Shown: positions 8,259-17,312 of the stretch, piece after piece
Layout of the letters: every line of letters starts with the position of its first letter
Position numbering within the stretch: position 1 is the stretch's first letter
NCBI RefSeq assembly: GCF_001667885.1
Contig: NZ_LZJW01000005.1
Location: 1-53,400 of the forward strand
Reading direction: 5' to 3'
Length of the DNA stretch: 53,400 nucleotides
From: Mycobacterium scrofulaceum
GTDB taxonomy: Bacteria; Actinomycetota; Actinomycetes; Mycobacteriales; Mycobacteriaceae
The notes under the pieces: generated by a model
What the model saw: only the letters and a program-made list of their open reading frames with translations
Database searches by the model: none
Told to the model about the DNA's origin: nothing
Position numbers and translations under genes: made by a program

Positions 8259-9230
8259 GTGGCTAGCCCTGTATCTCAAACACCGGTCTGCGTGCTCGGG
8301 CTGGGCCTGATCGGGGGCTCGATCATGAGGGCCGCCACGGCGGCGGGCCGGCAGGTGTTCGGCTACAACCGGTCGGTGGAGGGCGCTAAGGCGGCCGCCG
8401 CCGACGGTTTCGACGCCACCACCGATCTCACCGCGACGCTGACCCGCGCCGCGGACACCGGCGCGCTGATCGTCCTGGCGGTGCCGATGCCGGCGATGGC
8501 CGGCATGCTCGCCCACATCGGTGAAGTGGCCGCGGCCTGCCCGTTGACCGACGTCACCAGCGTCAAACGGGCGGTGCTCGACGAGGTCGAAGCGGCCGGT
8601 CTGCAGGAACGTTTCGTCGGCGGTCACCCGATGGCCGGCACCGCCCACTCTGGTTGGGCCGCCGGCCACCCCGGCCTGTTCACCCGGGCGCCGTGGGTGG
8701 TCAGCGTGGACGACCACGTCGACCCCGCGGTGTGGTCGATGGTGATGACGTTGGCGCTGGACTGCGGCGCCGTGGTGGTGCCGGCCAAGTCCGACGACCA
8801 CGACGCCGCCGCGGCCGCCATCTCGCACCTGCCTCACCTGCTCGCCGAGGCGTTGGCCGTCATCGCCGGGGAGGTGCCGCTCGCGTTCGCGCTGGCCGCC
8901 GGGTCGTTCCGCGACGGGACGCGGGTGGCGGCGACCGCGCCCGACCTGGTGCGGGCGATGTGCGAGGGCAACTCCGATCAGCTGATCCCGGCGGCCGACC
9001 GGGTCATCGAGCTCCTGAGCCGGGCCCGCGAGTCGCTGGTCGCGCACAGTAGCGTGGCCGAACTCGTCGAGGCCGGCCACGCCGCCCGGACGCGCTACGA
9101 CAGCTTTCCGCGCTCGGACATCTTCCACGTCGTCATCGGCGCCGAAAACTGGCGCGAGGAATTGGCCGCCGCCGGTCGTGCGGGCGGGGTGATCAGATCC
9201 GCTCTGCCAAGCCTGGATAGTCGACGATGA
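8259..9230 (+). CDS. tyrA: Prephenate dehydrogenase TyrA
   Basis: The enzyme converts prephenate to 4-hydroxyphenylpyruvate in tyrosine synthesis. The Rossmann motif [10 protein letters not shown] is near the N-terminus, then [10 protein letters not shown], and [13 protein letters not shown], the prephenate-binding segment of the family. I chose GTG at 8259, giving 323 residues; a TTG at 8241 in the same frame would add six. It corresponds to Rv3754 and is divergent from the tadA pair. Its last 38 bases overlap the 3' end of the convergent gene at 9193-9789. Confidence 0.92.
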   Translation: MASPVSQTPVCVLGLGLIGGSIMRAATAAGRQVFGYNRSVEGAKAAAADGFDATTDLTATLTRAADTGALIVLAVPMPAMAGMLAHIGEVAAACPLTDVTSVKRAVLDEVEAAGLQERFVGGHPMAGTAHSGWAAGHPGLFTRAPWVVSVDDHVDPAVWSMVMTLALDCGAVVVPAKSDDHDAAAAAISHLPHLLAEALAVIAGEVPLAFALAAGSFRDGTRVAATAPDLVRAMCEGNSDQLIPAADRVIELLSRARESLVAHSSVAELVEAGHAARTRYDSFPRSDIFHVVIGAENWREELAAAGRAGGVIRSALPSLDSRR

Positions 9231-9789
9231 ACCCCTCTTCGTCGACGCTGACGACGGTGTCGGCGACCGGGGAGCGCAGCTTGATGCCGGGGCCGCCGGA
9301 GCTGGTGTAGCTCACGACGTCCGGCGTGATGGACATGTCAGGCAAATTGACGTAGACCACCGGCAACGTGATGGAGTCCGCCTGTTCGTGCAGGCTGCGC
9401 CGCCGGATGGGCAGCGCGTTGAAGAACGGGCTGAACACCACGTCGCAGTCGAGCGCGCCGTTGTACCCCGCGCGGTGCTCGCCCTGATGGTCGGTGACCA
9501 GCCACATGTTCTCTTCGTCACGGGCGATGGACAACACCCGCTCGCGTTCGGCCAGCGTGACCGTCATGCCGAGGCGCTTGGTGGCGCCCGTCTCGTCGGT
9601 CTGCAGGTCGTAATACGCGCCGAACGCCGGGTTGGTTTCGGTTGCGGCCGCGACGATGCGGCCGTTGGCCTTGATCCTCTTGCCGGACACCTGGATTCGT
9701 ACCGATTCCATCCGCGATACGTCCTGTGCACGCCAAGTGAGCATCGCCTGCCACACGCGCCGAGTCGAATCAGAGGAATCTGCGTTCAC
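9193..9789 (-). CDS. Putative glycolipid-binding domain protein (Rv3755c-like)
   Basis: This 198-residue protein matches the putative glycolipid-binding family (formerly DUF1089): [16 protein letters not shown] near the start, [49 protein letters not shown], and a C-terminal beta-rich part ending in [12 protein letters not shown]. The function is not established. GTG at 9789 directly follows the proZ stop codon, so it is the last gene of the proXVWZ transcription unit. An internal ATG at MLTWRA is an alternative start. Its 3' end overlaps tyrA by 38 bases on the opposite strand. Confidence 0.8.
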   Translation of the reverse strand: MNADSSDSTRRVWQAMLTWRAQDVSRMESVRIQVSGKRIKANGRIVAAATETNPAFGAYYDLQTDETGATKRLGMTVTLAERERVLSIARDEENMWLVTDHQGEHRAGYNGALDCDVVFSPFFNALPIRRRSLHEQADSITLPVVYVNLPDMSITPDVVSYTSSGGPGIKLRSPVADTVVSVDEEGFIVDYPGLAERI

Positions 9790-10503
9790 TCACCTACCGT
9801 AAATCGTGCCCGCGAAGCGCGAGGGAAGTGTCCGATAACTGTGGCGCAGTCGACCGGTGCCCGGCACCGAGACCCACACCGCCAACGCCAGCAGGCCGTC
9901 GAGCACGAGCGCCAAGGCGGCCACCATCAAGGCACCGACCAGGGCGAGGTGGAACTCGCGCTCCTTGATTCCGTCGATGAGGTAGCGGCCCAGCCCGCCG
10001 AGGCTGGCATAGGCCGCGACCGTCGCGGTGGCGACCACCTGCAGCGTCGCATTGCGCAACCCGCCCAGGATCAGCGGCAGCGCGTTGCGCGCCTCCACCC
10101 ACAGCACCTGCGCCTCTTTCATGCCCATCGCCCGCGCGGCGTCGACGACGGTCGGTTCGACGTTGGCGATTCCCGCATAGGTGCCGGCCAGCAGCGCCGG
10201 CACACCCAACAGCATCAGGGCCACCAGCGGCGGCCCGATCCCCAGCCCGAACAGCAGCGTGCCGAGCAGGAGCACGCCCAGCGTCGGCAGCGCGCGCAAC
10301 CCGTTGACCGCGCCCACCACCAGCAGCGTGCCGCGGCCGGTGTGCCCGATGACGAGACCAACCGGGACGGCGATCAGGGCCGAGGCACCGACCGCGACGG
10401 CCGTGTACTCCAAATGCTCCAGGATGCGCGCCGCGAGCCCGACCGGGCCGGTCCAGTTATCGGCGGTGCACAGGAAGGAGACGGCCCGCGCCACGAAGTT
10501 CAT
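9790..10503 (-). CDS. proZ: Glycine betaine/choline-type ABC permease ProZ
   Basis: The 237-residue membrane protein has about five to six transmembrane segments and the binding-protein-dependent permease loop (EAQVLWVEARNALPLILGGLRNA), which contacts the ATPase. It is the second permease of an OpuC/ProU-type osmolyte importer (Rv3756c). The ATG at 10503 overlaps the proW stop by four bases. Together with ProX, ProV and ProW it should import a quaternary amine or a related solute across the inner membrane. Confidence 0.9.
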   Translation of the reverse strand: MNFVARAVSFLCTADNWTGPVGLAARILEHLEYTAVAVGASALIAVPVGLVIGHTGRGTLLVVGAVNGLRALPTLGVLLLGTLLFGLGIGPPLVALMLLGVPALLAGTYAGIANVEPTVVDAARAMGMKEAQVLWVEARNALPLILGGLRNATLQVVATATVAAYASLGGLGRYLIDGIKEREFHLALVGALMVAALALVLDGLLALAVWVSVPGTGRLRHSYRTLPSRFAGTIYGR

Positions 10504-11186
10504 CGCGCGCCGCCCACGACCGGGGCGACCACCGACCGCCGACGCGGGGCCCGCCCGGCGCGTTCCCAGGGCGTGATCAGCCGCCCCCCCACCATGATCA
10601 GCGCGTCGATGACGATCGCCAGCACGAAGAGCGCGATGATGCCGGCCAGGATCTGGTCGCTCTTGTTGGTCTGATAGCCCTCGGTGAACCACGTGCCCAG
10701 GCCGCCGATGCCGATCACCGAGCCCACCGACACCATCGCTATGTTGGTGACCACGACCACCCGCAATCCGGCCACCAAAACCGGAATGGACAGCGGCAGT
10801 TCAACTTTCAACATGCGGCTCAGCGGCGGATAGCCAACCGCGGTAGCGGCGTCGCGCACCTGGGCCGGCACCGCGTCGAGCGCCTCGAGGACGGCCCGCA
10901 CCAGCAGCGCCGCGGTGTAGGCGGTCAGCGCGACCATGACGTTGGCCTCGTCGAGGATGCGGGTGCCGATGATCATCGGCAAGACCACGAACAGAGCCAG
11001 CGACGGGATGGTGAACACGACGCTCGCGGTCGCCGTGGTCAGCCGGCGCGCAACCGGCGCCCGCTGCACCGCCGCGCCCAGCGGGACGGCGACCGCCAAC
11101 CCGATCAGCACCGGCACCAACGACAGCCGCAGATGCACCACGGTCAGCGCCCAGGCGTCGTCGAGGTGGGTGAGCAGGTAGTGCAT
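10500..11186 (-). CDS. proW: Glycine betaine/choline-type ABC permease ProW
   Basis: This 228-residue permease shows five or more hydrophobic helices and the family segment VGYPPLSRMLKVELPLSIPVLVAGLR (the EAA loop region), then VSVGSVIGIGGLGTWFTEGYQ, typical of OpuCB/ProW proteins. It is the first of two permeases (Rv3757c). It starts at ATG 11186, three bases after the proV stop, and overlaps proZ by four. Likely osmotic-stress uptake; the actual substrate in mycobacteria is not settled. Confidence 0.9.
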   Translation of the reverse strand: MHYLLTHLDDAWALTVVHLRLSLVPVLIGLAVAVPLGAAVQRAPVARRLTTATASVVFTIPSLALFVVLPMIIGTRILDEANVMVALTAYTAALLVRAVLEALDAVPAQVRDAATAVGYPPLSRMLKVELPLSIPVLVAGLRVVVVTNIAMVSVGSVIGIGGLGTWFTEGYQTNKSDQILAGIIALFVLAIVIDALIMVGGRLITPWERAGRAPRRRSVVAPVVGGAR

Positions 11187-11189
11187 GCG

Positions 11190-12278
11190 TCACCCCCGCC
11201 GCTGGGCTTCCGCGGCGGCCAGCACGTCGCCGGCCAACACGCCGCCGATGACCTTGCCGCCGTCGTCCACGGCGACGCCCACCCCCGACGGCGACGACAG
11301 CGCCGCGTCCAGCGCGTGGCTGAGATTCCCGCCGGGACGAAACAGCGAGCCGACGCCGCTCATGCTGTCCGACAACGACGCGCCGGCGCGATGCCGGCGC
11401 AGACCGTCGGTGTCGATCCAGCCCATCGGTGCGTGCGCGCCGTCCACCACCACCGCCCAACCATCGGCGAGGGTCTCGGGAAGATCGTCCGCGGGGATGC
11501 ACTGCACGCCGTGCAGCGGCAGGCCGGCCGCGTCGATGAGTTGCAACCAGCGATAGCCGCGGCCGAGGCCGATGAACCTCGCCACGAAATCGTTGCCCGG
11601 CCGCGACAGCAGGCGCGCGGGTTCGTCGTACTGCTGCAGCCTGCCGGCCCGGAAGACGGCGACCTGGTCGGCGAGTTTGAGCGCTTCGTCGATGTCGTGG
11701 GTGACGAACACGATGGTCTTGCGCAATTCGCTTTGCAGACGCAGGATTTCGTTCTGCAAGTCGAGGCGCACCACCGGATCGACCGCCGAGAAGGGCTCGT
11801 CCATCAATAAGATGGGCGGGTCTGCGGCCAGCGCACGCGCCACGCCCACGCGTTGTTGCTCACCGCCGGATAGCTGCGCGGGGTAGCGGCTGGCGAGCTT
11901 GGTGTCCAACCCGACGCGCTCGAGCACCCCGTACGCGGCGTCCCGGGCCGCCCGCCGGGACTGCCCCTTGAGCACCGGAACCGTTGCCACGTTGTCGATC
12001 ACCCGCAGGTGCGGCATCAAGCCGGCGTGCTGCATGACATAACCGATTCCGAGGCGCAGCCGCACCGGATCCACGGTGGACACGTCCACCCCGTCCACCG
12101 TGATCGTGCCCGACGTCGGCTCGATCATGCGGTTGACCATGCGCAGCGCGGTGGTCTTGCCGCTGCCGGAGGAACCGACGAAGACGGTCAGCTTCCCGGT
12201 GGGGATCACCAGACTGAGCCGGTCCACCGCGGTGGTCCCGTCGGCAAATGCCTTGCTGACGTTGTCGAACGCGATCAT
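11190..12278 (-). CDS. proV: Osmolyte ABC transporter ATP-binding protein ProV
   Basis: The protein has 362 residues from ATG 12278; a longer in-frame Met lies inside proX. Walker A is VGSSGSGKTT near residue 38, the signature LSGGEQQRVGVARAL near 137, and Walker B ILLMDEP near 160, followed by the His switch FVTHDIDE. A C-terminal region (about 255-362), ending in SSPSGVGVAVDDGGKVIGGVL, looks like a CBS-type pair that in OpuA/ProV proteins senses ionic strength. It energises ProW/ProZ. It overlaps the proX stop by four bases (Rv3758c). Confidence 0.92.
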   Translation of the reverse strand: MIAFDNVSKAFADGTTAVDRLSLVIPTGKLTVFVGSSGSGKTTALRMVNRMIEPTSGTITVDGVDVSTVDPVRLRLGIGYVMQHAGLMPHLRVIDNVATVPVLKGQSRRAARDAAYGVLERVGLDTKLASRYPAQLSGGEQQRVGVARALAADPPILLMDEPFSAVDPVVRLDLQNEILRLQSELRKTIVFVTHDIDEALKLADQVAVFRAGRLQQYDEPARLLSRPGNDFVARFIGLGRGYRWLQLIDAAGLPLHGVQCIPADDLPETLADGWAVVVDGAHAPMGWIDTDGLRRHRAGASLSDSMSGVGSLFRPGGNLSHALDAALSSPSGVGVAVDDGGKVIGGVLAGDVLAAAEAQRRG

Positions 12279-13222
12279 TGGCCTACCGGATGATTGAAGC
12301 CGTTGTCCCGCAACCAATTCCGTGCCGCCTGGTCGGGGTCGATTCCGGAGTTCCCCGCCACCGCCGCATTGAGCCCGGCCACCCCTGGCGTGGTCAGCCT
12401 CGCCGAAACCGCATCCAGCACCTGCTTGAGCCGGTCCGACTTCTTCTGGGAATTGACCAGCGGCACAATGTTGCCGGCAACGAAGTTGTGCTCCGGGTCC
12501 TCGAGCACCACCAAATGGTTCTGCGGGATGGCGGGGGACGTGGTGAATACGTTGGCCGCGTTGACCCTTCCTTCGACCAGGGCGCGCACGGTCACCGCGC
12601 CGCCACCGTCGTTGATGGCGACGAAATTACCGGGCCTGATGTCGAGCCCGTATTTCTGCCGCAGCCCCGGCAGGCCGGCCGGGCGGTTCGCGAACGCGGA
12701 GGGCGCCCCGAACCTCACGTCCGCCGAATGTGCCGCCAGGTCGGCGATTGTCTTCACTTTCCATGAATTAGCGGTCCCGTCGGTGACGGTCACGGTGTCG
12801 GTGTCGGCGGCAGGCGATGGGGTGAGGATGGCCAGGTCGCCCGGAAGTTTGCGGTCGAGCTCCAACTCGACGGCATCGATCATGGTCGCAGTCGACTCGG
12901 GCTCGAAATAGAGCAGCAGGTTGCCGATGTACTCCGGCACCAAGTCGATGGAGTGGTCTTTGAGCGCGGGGATATAAGTCTCCCGGCTGCCGATGCCCAT
13001 CCGGCGTCCGACTTCAAAGCCGTTGGCCTGCAAGGCTTGTGCGTATATCTCGGCGATGATCTGCGATTCCGGGAAGTCGCCGGAGCCCACCACGATGGAT
13101 TTCGGGCTGCGGACCTCGGCACCCAGCGGGTCGGAGCTGCTGCACGCCGCGACAACACCGATCGCCGTGAGCAACACCGCCGCTGGGACGATCGCGCGGT
13201 GCGCGCGCGACGGCATCCTCAT
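12275..13222 (-). CDS. proX: Osmolyte-binding lipoprotein ProX
   Basis: From ATG 13222 (or 13216) the product has about 315 residues. It begins with a lipoprotein signal: a basic start, hydrophobic core and lipobox VAAC with Cys27, so it is anchored to the outer face of the membrane. The mature part has the OpuAC/ProX type II binding-protein layout: IVVGSGDFPESQIIAEIYAQAL, then VPEYIGNLLLYF, and NVFTTSPAI. It delivers glycine betaine-like solutes to ProW/ProZ. It is the first gene of the operon (Rv3759c). An open frame extends upstream to 13645 but overlaps the divergent gene and is not coding. Confidence 0.92.
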   Translation of the reverse strand: MRMPSRAHRAIVPAAVLLTAIGVVAACSSSDPLGAEVRSPKSIVVGSGDFPESQIIAEIYAQALQANGFEVGRRMGIGSRETYIPALKDHSIDLVPEYIGNLLLYFEPESTATMIDAVELELDRKLPGDLAILTPSPAADTDTVTVTDGTANSWKVKTIADLAAHSADVRFGAPSAFANRPAGLPGLRQKYGLDIRPGNFVAINDGGGAVTVRALVEGRVNAANVFTTSPAIPQNHLVVLEDPEHNFVAGNIVPLVNSQKKSDRLKQVLDAVSARLTTPGVAGLNAAVAGNSGIDPDQAARNWLRDNGFNHPVGQ

Positions 13223-13322
13223 ACCGCCGACAGTAACGTCAGAACCCGCCCTGCGCTGGGACGAAGCGCGCCGATTGCGCTGCGTGGTTTCATTCTGTGC
13301 CGGATCGGACAAAGATGACCCT

Positions 13323-13676
13323 ATGAGCAGCCCCAACCCTGCCTCGCCCAGCCAGCCGCCCGCCAAACCCGCCGCGGCGCCCAGGTCCGGGGCGGCGCCC
13401 AAGGAACCGGCCATCGGGTTCACCCGTGCCGGTGCGCTGTGGTCGTCCCTGATCGCCGGGTTCCTGATCCTGATCCTGTTGCTGATCTTCATCACCCAGA
13501 ACACGACGTCGACGCCGTTCCAGTTCTTGGGCTGGCATTGGAGCCTGCCGCTGGGGGTGGCCATTTTGCTCGCCGCGGTGGTCGGCGGTCTGATCACGGT
13601 GGCCGTCGGCACCGCGCGCATCCTGCAGCTGCGCCGGGCCGCCAAGAAGCACCACGCCGCCGCCCAAGGCGGCTAG
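13323..13676 (+). CDS. LapA-domain (DUF1049) membrane protein (Rv3760-like)
   Basis: The 117-residue protein has a Pro/Ala-rich cytoplasmic N-terminus (about 33 residues), a first transmembrane helix (SSLIAGFLILILLLIFITQN), a short loop TTSTPFQFLGWHWSLPLG, a second helix (VAILLAAVVGGLITVAVG), and a basic C-terminal tail RILQLRRAAKKHH. This two-helix hairpin with the F-x-F/W loop is the LapA domain. Function in mycobacteria is unknown. It is divergent from proX with about 100 bases between, which must hold both promoters. Confidence 0.85.
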   Translation: MSSPNPASPSQPPAKPAAAPRSGAAPKEPAIGFTRAGALWSSLIAGFLILILLLIFITQNTTSTPFQFLGWHWSLPLGVAILLAAVVGGLITVAVGTARILQLRRAAKKHHAAAQGG

Positions 13677-13778
13677 CGGGGTCTTCGAGTGTGCGCCCTG
13701 CGCTTTCGCGGTGCGCCCCGGGCGGGAAATCGGACGGTGTCGCGGCGTCCGCTCACATTCGAGCCTGCGGCCGCACAG

Positions 13779-14825
13779 TCAGCCCGGCAGCTTGGCCAGC
13801 TCCGCCAGCCCGCGCGAAATCAGCGGTGCGACGACCTCCGGCATGTGGTCGGTGTCCACCCCGCGAGCCTGATCCGACATCCGCCTGCGGAAGTCGATCC
13901 CGGCGGCGATGATTGCGAGCTTGAAATAGGCCAGGGCCATGTAGAACTCCCAATGCGCCAGCGGCAGACCGGCGACCAGCGAATAGCGGTCGGCCAGCTC
14001 GTCGGCCGTCGGCAGCAGCGGCGACGTCCAGGCGGCCTGCGCGTTGACGATCAGGTCGAGCGCGGGGTCGCGGTACACGCACATCAGGGCCGCGTCCGAC
14101 AGCGGGTCCCCGAGGGTGGACAGCTCCCAGTCGACGACGGCGCGCACCTTCGTCGGATCGTCGGCGTCCAGGATCGTGTTGTCGATCCGGTAATCGCCGT
14201 GCACGATCGACGTCCGGCTCTGCTGCGGGATGGCTTCCCGTAGGCCGGAGTGCAGCCGCTCGACGTCGGCGTCGCGGCGGTCGTCGGGCAGCCGCACCAG
14301 TGCCCACTGTGAACCCCAGCGTCGCACCTGGCGCTCCAGGTAACCGTCGGGCTTGCCGAAGTCGGCCAGGCCCACGGCTGCCGGGTCGACGGAGTGGAGG
14401 TCGACGAGGACCCGGATCAGCGAGTCGACGCAGCCCTCGATGACGGTGTGGCTGAACGCTTCGAGCTGGGCGCGGCGGCGGACCACCTGGCCGGCGACGA
14501 ATTCGACGATCTGGAACGGCGCCCCCAGCACCGACTCGTCCTCGCAGAGCGCGATCGCGCGCGCCACCGGAACCGGTGTGTCGCGCAGCGCGGCGACGAC
14601 CCGGTACTCGCGGGCCATGTCATGCGCCGACGGGGTCAGCCCGTGCAGCGGCGGGCGCCGCACCAGCCAGCTGGTCGCGTCGTCGTAGACGCGGAACGTC
14701 AGATTGGAGCGGCCACCGGAGATGAAATCCGCGCGCAACTCGCCGTCGCGTCCGATGCCCAGCGAACGCAGGTAGGCGTCCAGCGAGGCCAGGTCGAGCC
14801 CCTCGAGTTGGTCAGCTGAAGTCAC
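13779..14825 (-). CDS. APH-fold phosphotransferase (Rv3761c/'FadE36'-like)
   Basis: The protein has 348 residues. It is a kinase-like aminoglycoside phosphotransferase-fold enzyme, with SNLTFRVYDDATSWLVRRPP (N-lobe, Lys replaced by Arg as in this family), the catalytic SIVHGDYRIDN, and DWELSTLGDPLSD, the metal-binding Asp. Rv3761c is traditionally named FadE36, but no acyl-CoA dehydrogenase motif is visible here. Related proteins phosphorylate 4-hydroxyacyl-CoA (the ACAD10/11 N-terminal domain and LvaA), which is a reasonable guess. GTG 14825 is nine bases from the phosphatase stop, so they form a two-gene operon. Confidence 0.88.
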   Translation of the reverse strand: MTSADQLEGLDLASLDAYLRSLGIGRDGELRADFISGGRSNLTFRVYDDATSWLVRRPPLHGLTPSAHDMAREYRVVAALRDTPVPVARAIALCEDESVLGAPFQIVEFVAGQVVRRRAQLEAFSHTVIEGCVDSLIRVLVDLHSVDPAAVGLADFGKPDGYLERQVRRWGSQWALVRLPDDRRDADVERLHSGLREAIPQQSRTSIVHGDYRIDNTILDADDPTKVRAVVDWELSTLGDPLSDAALMCVYRDPALDLIVNAQAAWTSPLLPTADELADRYSLVAGLPLAHWEFYMALAYFKLAIIAAGIDFRRRMSDQARGVDTDHMPEVVAPLISRGLAELAKLPG

Positions 14826-14834
14826 CGGACTTGT

Positions 14835-15443
14835 TTACCACCTCTGATTTCGCGGCAGCAGGTCCCACACGTGCTCGACGCCGTTGACCCCCGCGACCGT
14901 CGCCTGACCGGAGCGCGAGAACAGCAACCGGGTGACCGAGGCGTAGTCGACGGGGAACGACAACAGCCGGGATGTGCCCAGGATCTGGTGCAGCAGCACG
15001 TTGATCACCCCGCCGTGGCTGAACACCGCGACGGTGGCCTCCGGATCGACGGAGGCGACGAGGTCGTCGACGGCCGCGCGCACCCGGGCGAGGAACGCGT
15101 CCTCGTCGACCGCGCTGGGCAGATGCCCCTGCGCCAGGCGCGCCCACTCTTCGGGCATCTCCTCGCGGATCTGCTCGACCGGGATGTACAGCGGTAGGTC
15201 GCGGTCGTATTCGGCGAATCTGTCGTCGATTTCGACGGTCAGCTCGCGCGCCGCCGCGACCGGCTCGGCGGTTTGGATGGCACGCCGCTGCGGGCTGCTC
15301 ACCACCCGGGAAATGGGAAACCTGTCCAGCGCCTGCGGCAGTCGCTCGGTCTGTGCCAATCCCTGGTCCGACAGGTTCGGGTCGGAGCCCTCGCCGTGTT
15401 CGCTGCGCAGCGGCAGCGCGTGCCGGACCAGAAGCAATTGCAT
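14835..15443 (-). CDS. Histidine phosphatase (phosphoglycerate mutase-like)
   Basis: The protein has 202 residues from ATG 15443. The catalytic motif is LLLVRHALPLRSE at the N-terminus, with an RHA in place of the usual RHG. VSSPQRRAIQTAEPV carries the second Arg and VFSHGGVINVLL the second catalytic His. It hydrolyses a phosphate monoester; the substrate is unknown. Sitting directly before the APH-fold phosphotransferase, it may act on the product of that kinase, but the link is only by position. Confidence 0.87.
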   Translation of the reverse strand: MQLLLVRHALPLRSEHGEGSDPNLSDQGLAQTERLPQALDRFPISRVVSSPQRRAIQTAEPVAAARELTVEIDDRFAEYDRDLPLYIPVEQIREEMPEEWARLAQGHLPSAVDEDAFLARVRAAVDDLVASVDPEATVAVFSHGGVINVLLHQILGTSRLLSFPVDYASVTRLLFSRSGQATVAGVNGVEHVWDLLPRNQRW

Positions 15444-15546
15444 GTGTTTGTTCCTGTCTGTGGTTGCGCGCGACGTGTTCATTCAAAGCATGCGGACTCG
15501 CCCCCGCAAAATGGACCTCGGGAAAGGCCGATCTCGAGGAGGACGA

Positions 15547-16203
15547 ATGACCGAGCCGAGCATGGATTGGGACGCCGCGTACCGGCAGGAAGCACCACCG
15601 CCGTGGAGCATCGGCCGGCCGCAGCCCGAGCTGGCGGCGCTGATCGACGAAGGCGTGATTCGCAGCGACGTGCTGGACGCCGGGTGCGGCCACGCCGCCC
15701 TGTCGCTGGCCCTGGCCGAGCGCGGCTACACCGTCGTCGGCCTGGACAGCAGCGCAACCGCGATCGAGGCCGCGTCGGTGGCGGCAGCGGAACGCGGTCT
15801 GACCACCGCGACCTTCGCGCAGGCCGATGTCACGAATTTCCGCGGCTATGACGGCCGCTTCTCCACCATCCTGGACAGCGGCCTGCTTCACGCGCTGCCG
15901 CCGGAGAAGCGCCAGGACTACCTGCAGTCGATCCTCCGGGCGGCCGCCCCGGGAGCCGCGCTGTACATCCTGGCCTTCGCCGCCGGGGCCCTGGGCGATG
16001 CCGATCACGGGGGCCCGCCGCGCGGGTTCGCCGAGGAGGAGTTGCGCGAGGCCGTCTCGACGCTCTGGCGGGTCGACGACATGCGCCCGGCGCACGTCTA
16101 CGGCAACGCGTCTTCCGAATTCCCGCTGGCGCACCTGGATCACGACGACGAAGGCCACTTCCTGGCCCCCGGATTCCTGGTGAGCGCGCACAAGCCGGAC
16201 TGA
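15547..16203 (+). CDS. Class I SAM-dependent methyltransferase
   Basis: The protein has 218 residues. A near-perfect GAGGAGG site precedes ATG 15547. SAM-binding motif I is VLDAGCGHAALSLALAERG, motif II VVGLDSSATAIE, then ATFAQADVTNF and the post-motif ILDSGLLHALPPEKR. This arrangement resembles thiopurine/TehB-like small-molecule methyltransferases. The substrate is unknown. It is divergent from the histidine phosphatase and is followed, after the operator region, by the 16-21 kb operon. Confidence 0.87.
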   Translation: MTEPSMDWDAAYRQEAPPPWSIGRPQPELAALIDEGVIRSDVLDAGCGHAALSLALAERGYTVVGLDSSATAIEAASVAAAERGLTTATFAQADVTNFRGYDGRFSTILDSGLLHALPPEKRQDYLQSILRAAAPGAALYILAFAAGALGDADHGGPPRGFAEEELREAVSTLWRVDDMRPAHVYGNASSEFPLAHLDHDDEGHFLAPGFLVSAHKPD

Positions 16204-16225
16204 GCATTACGCCGGCGCCCACCCC

Positions 16226-16242
16226 GGAGAATGCTATTCTCC
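16226..16242. promoter_or_regulatory. Palindromic operator candidate for the TetR-controlled operon
   Basis: A perfect inverted repeat GGAGAAT-GCT-ATTCTCC sits 22 bases before the ATG of the first operon gene. Its size and symmetry suit a TetR-family dimer, and a TetR gene lies inside the operon it precedes. Binding is an inference. Confidence 0.6.
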
Positions 16243-16264
16243 GCACAGAGATTGGGGTGTGCGG

Positions 16265-17311
16265 ATGACGACGGTGAATCAGTCCGGACTGGATGCAAGC
16301 GTGCTCGCGCGCTGGCTCGATGCGAACGGCGCGCCGGGAAACGGCGAAAAGCCGGGCGTCGAGGAACTGAAGGGCGGTTCCCAGAACACGCTGTACCTGC
16401 TCGACCGCGGCGGCGAGCGGATGGTGTTGCGGATGCCCGGCGCCCGCGCCGACGCCGCGCGTATCGACGGGTTGCTGCGCGAGATCCGCTTGGTGCGAGC
16501 GCTGTCGGGGACCGACGTGCCGCATGCGGCGCTGATCGCCGCCGATGACACCGGCTCCGTGCTGGGCATGCCGTTCTACGTCATGCAGGCCATCGACGGA
16601 TGGAGCCCGATGGACGGCGGGTGGCAACCGCCGTTCGACACCGACCTGACGGCCCGGCGCGGGCTTGCCTTCCAACTCGTCGAGGGCGCCGCCAAGCTGG
16701 GTCGGGTGGACTGGCGGGCCCAGGGTCTCGACGGCTTCGGCCGACCGGACGGTTTTCACGAGCGGCAGGTCGATCGCTGGCTGACCTTCTTAGACGCCTA
16801 TAAGGTGCGCGACCTTCCCGGGCTCGACGAGGCCGCTGACTGGCTGCGGAACAACCGGCCGGTGCGGTACCGGCCGGGAATCATGCACGGCGACTACCAG
16901 TTCGCCAACGTGATGTTCGCGCACGGGGAACCGGCGCGACTGGCCGCGATCGTGGACTGGGAGATGACCACGGTCGGTGATCCGCTGCTCGATCTGGCTT
17001 GGTGCCTGCTGGGCTACGACGGCGAAGAACCCCGGTCCGATGGGTTCTACCTGGACATGGCCGGCATGCCCACGCGCAGCGAACTGCTGGCGCACTACGA
17101 GGCGGTCAGCGGGCTGTCCACCGAAAACATCGACTACTACCTGGTACTGGCCAACTGGAAACTCGGCATCGTGCTGGAAAAGACCTACGCTGCGGGGGTG
17201 CGTACCGGAAAGGTCGATTCCAAGATCCAGGACGCCTTCGGAGCGATGATCCCACAGCTGATCGCCACCGCTGCCGAACTCGCACGGTCACTGCCTTCCG
17301 GAGGTCGCTGA
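16265..17311 (+). CDS. APH-fold phosphotransferase, probable 4-hydroxyacyl-CoA kinase (LvaA-like)
   Basis: The protein has 348 residues from ATG 16265 (GTG 16259 adds two). N-lobe GGSQNTLYLLDRGGERMVLRMP, catalytic GIMHGDYQFANVMF and metal site IVDWEMTTVGDPLLDLAW mark an APH-fold kinase. In the lva pathway and in human ACAD10/11, such a kinase phosphorylates the 4-hydroxyl of a 4-hydroxyacyl-CoA so that a partner acyl-CoA dehydrogenase can eliminate it. Here it is followed by an SDR and an acyl-CoA dehydrogenase in one operon, which supports the same role. The acceptor is inferred, not shown. Confidence 0.85.
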   Translation: MTTVNQSGLDASVLARWLDANGAPGNGEKPGVEELKGGSQNTLYLLDRGGERMVLRMPGARADAARIDGLLREIRLVRALSGTDVPHAALIAADDTGSVLGMPFYVMQAIDGWSPMDGGWQPPFDTDLTARRGLAFQLVEGAAKLGRVDWRAQGLDGFGRPDGFHERQVDRWLTFLDAYKVRDLPGLDEAADWLRNNRPVRYRPGIMHGDYQFANVMFAHGEPARLAAIVDWEMTTVGDPLLDLAWCLLGYDGEEPRSDGFYLDMAGMPTRSELLAHYEAVSGLSTENIDYYLVLANWKLGIVLEKTYAAGVRTGKVDSKIQDAFGAMIPQLIATAAELARSLPSGGR

Positions 17312-17312
17312 A

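Noticed and set aside
13223..13645. N-terminal extension of ProX
   Set aside because: It would cover the divergent LapA-like gene; the lipoprotein signal at 13222 fixes the start.
13779..14825. Acyl-CoA dehydrogenase (FadE36) assignment
   Set aside because: The name comes from the M. tuberculosis annotation; the visible motifs are those of an APH-fold kinase and none of an acyl-CoA dehydrogenase.
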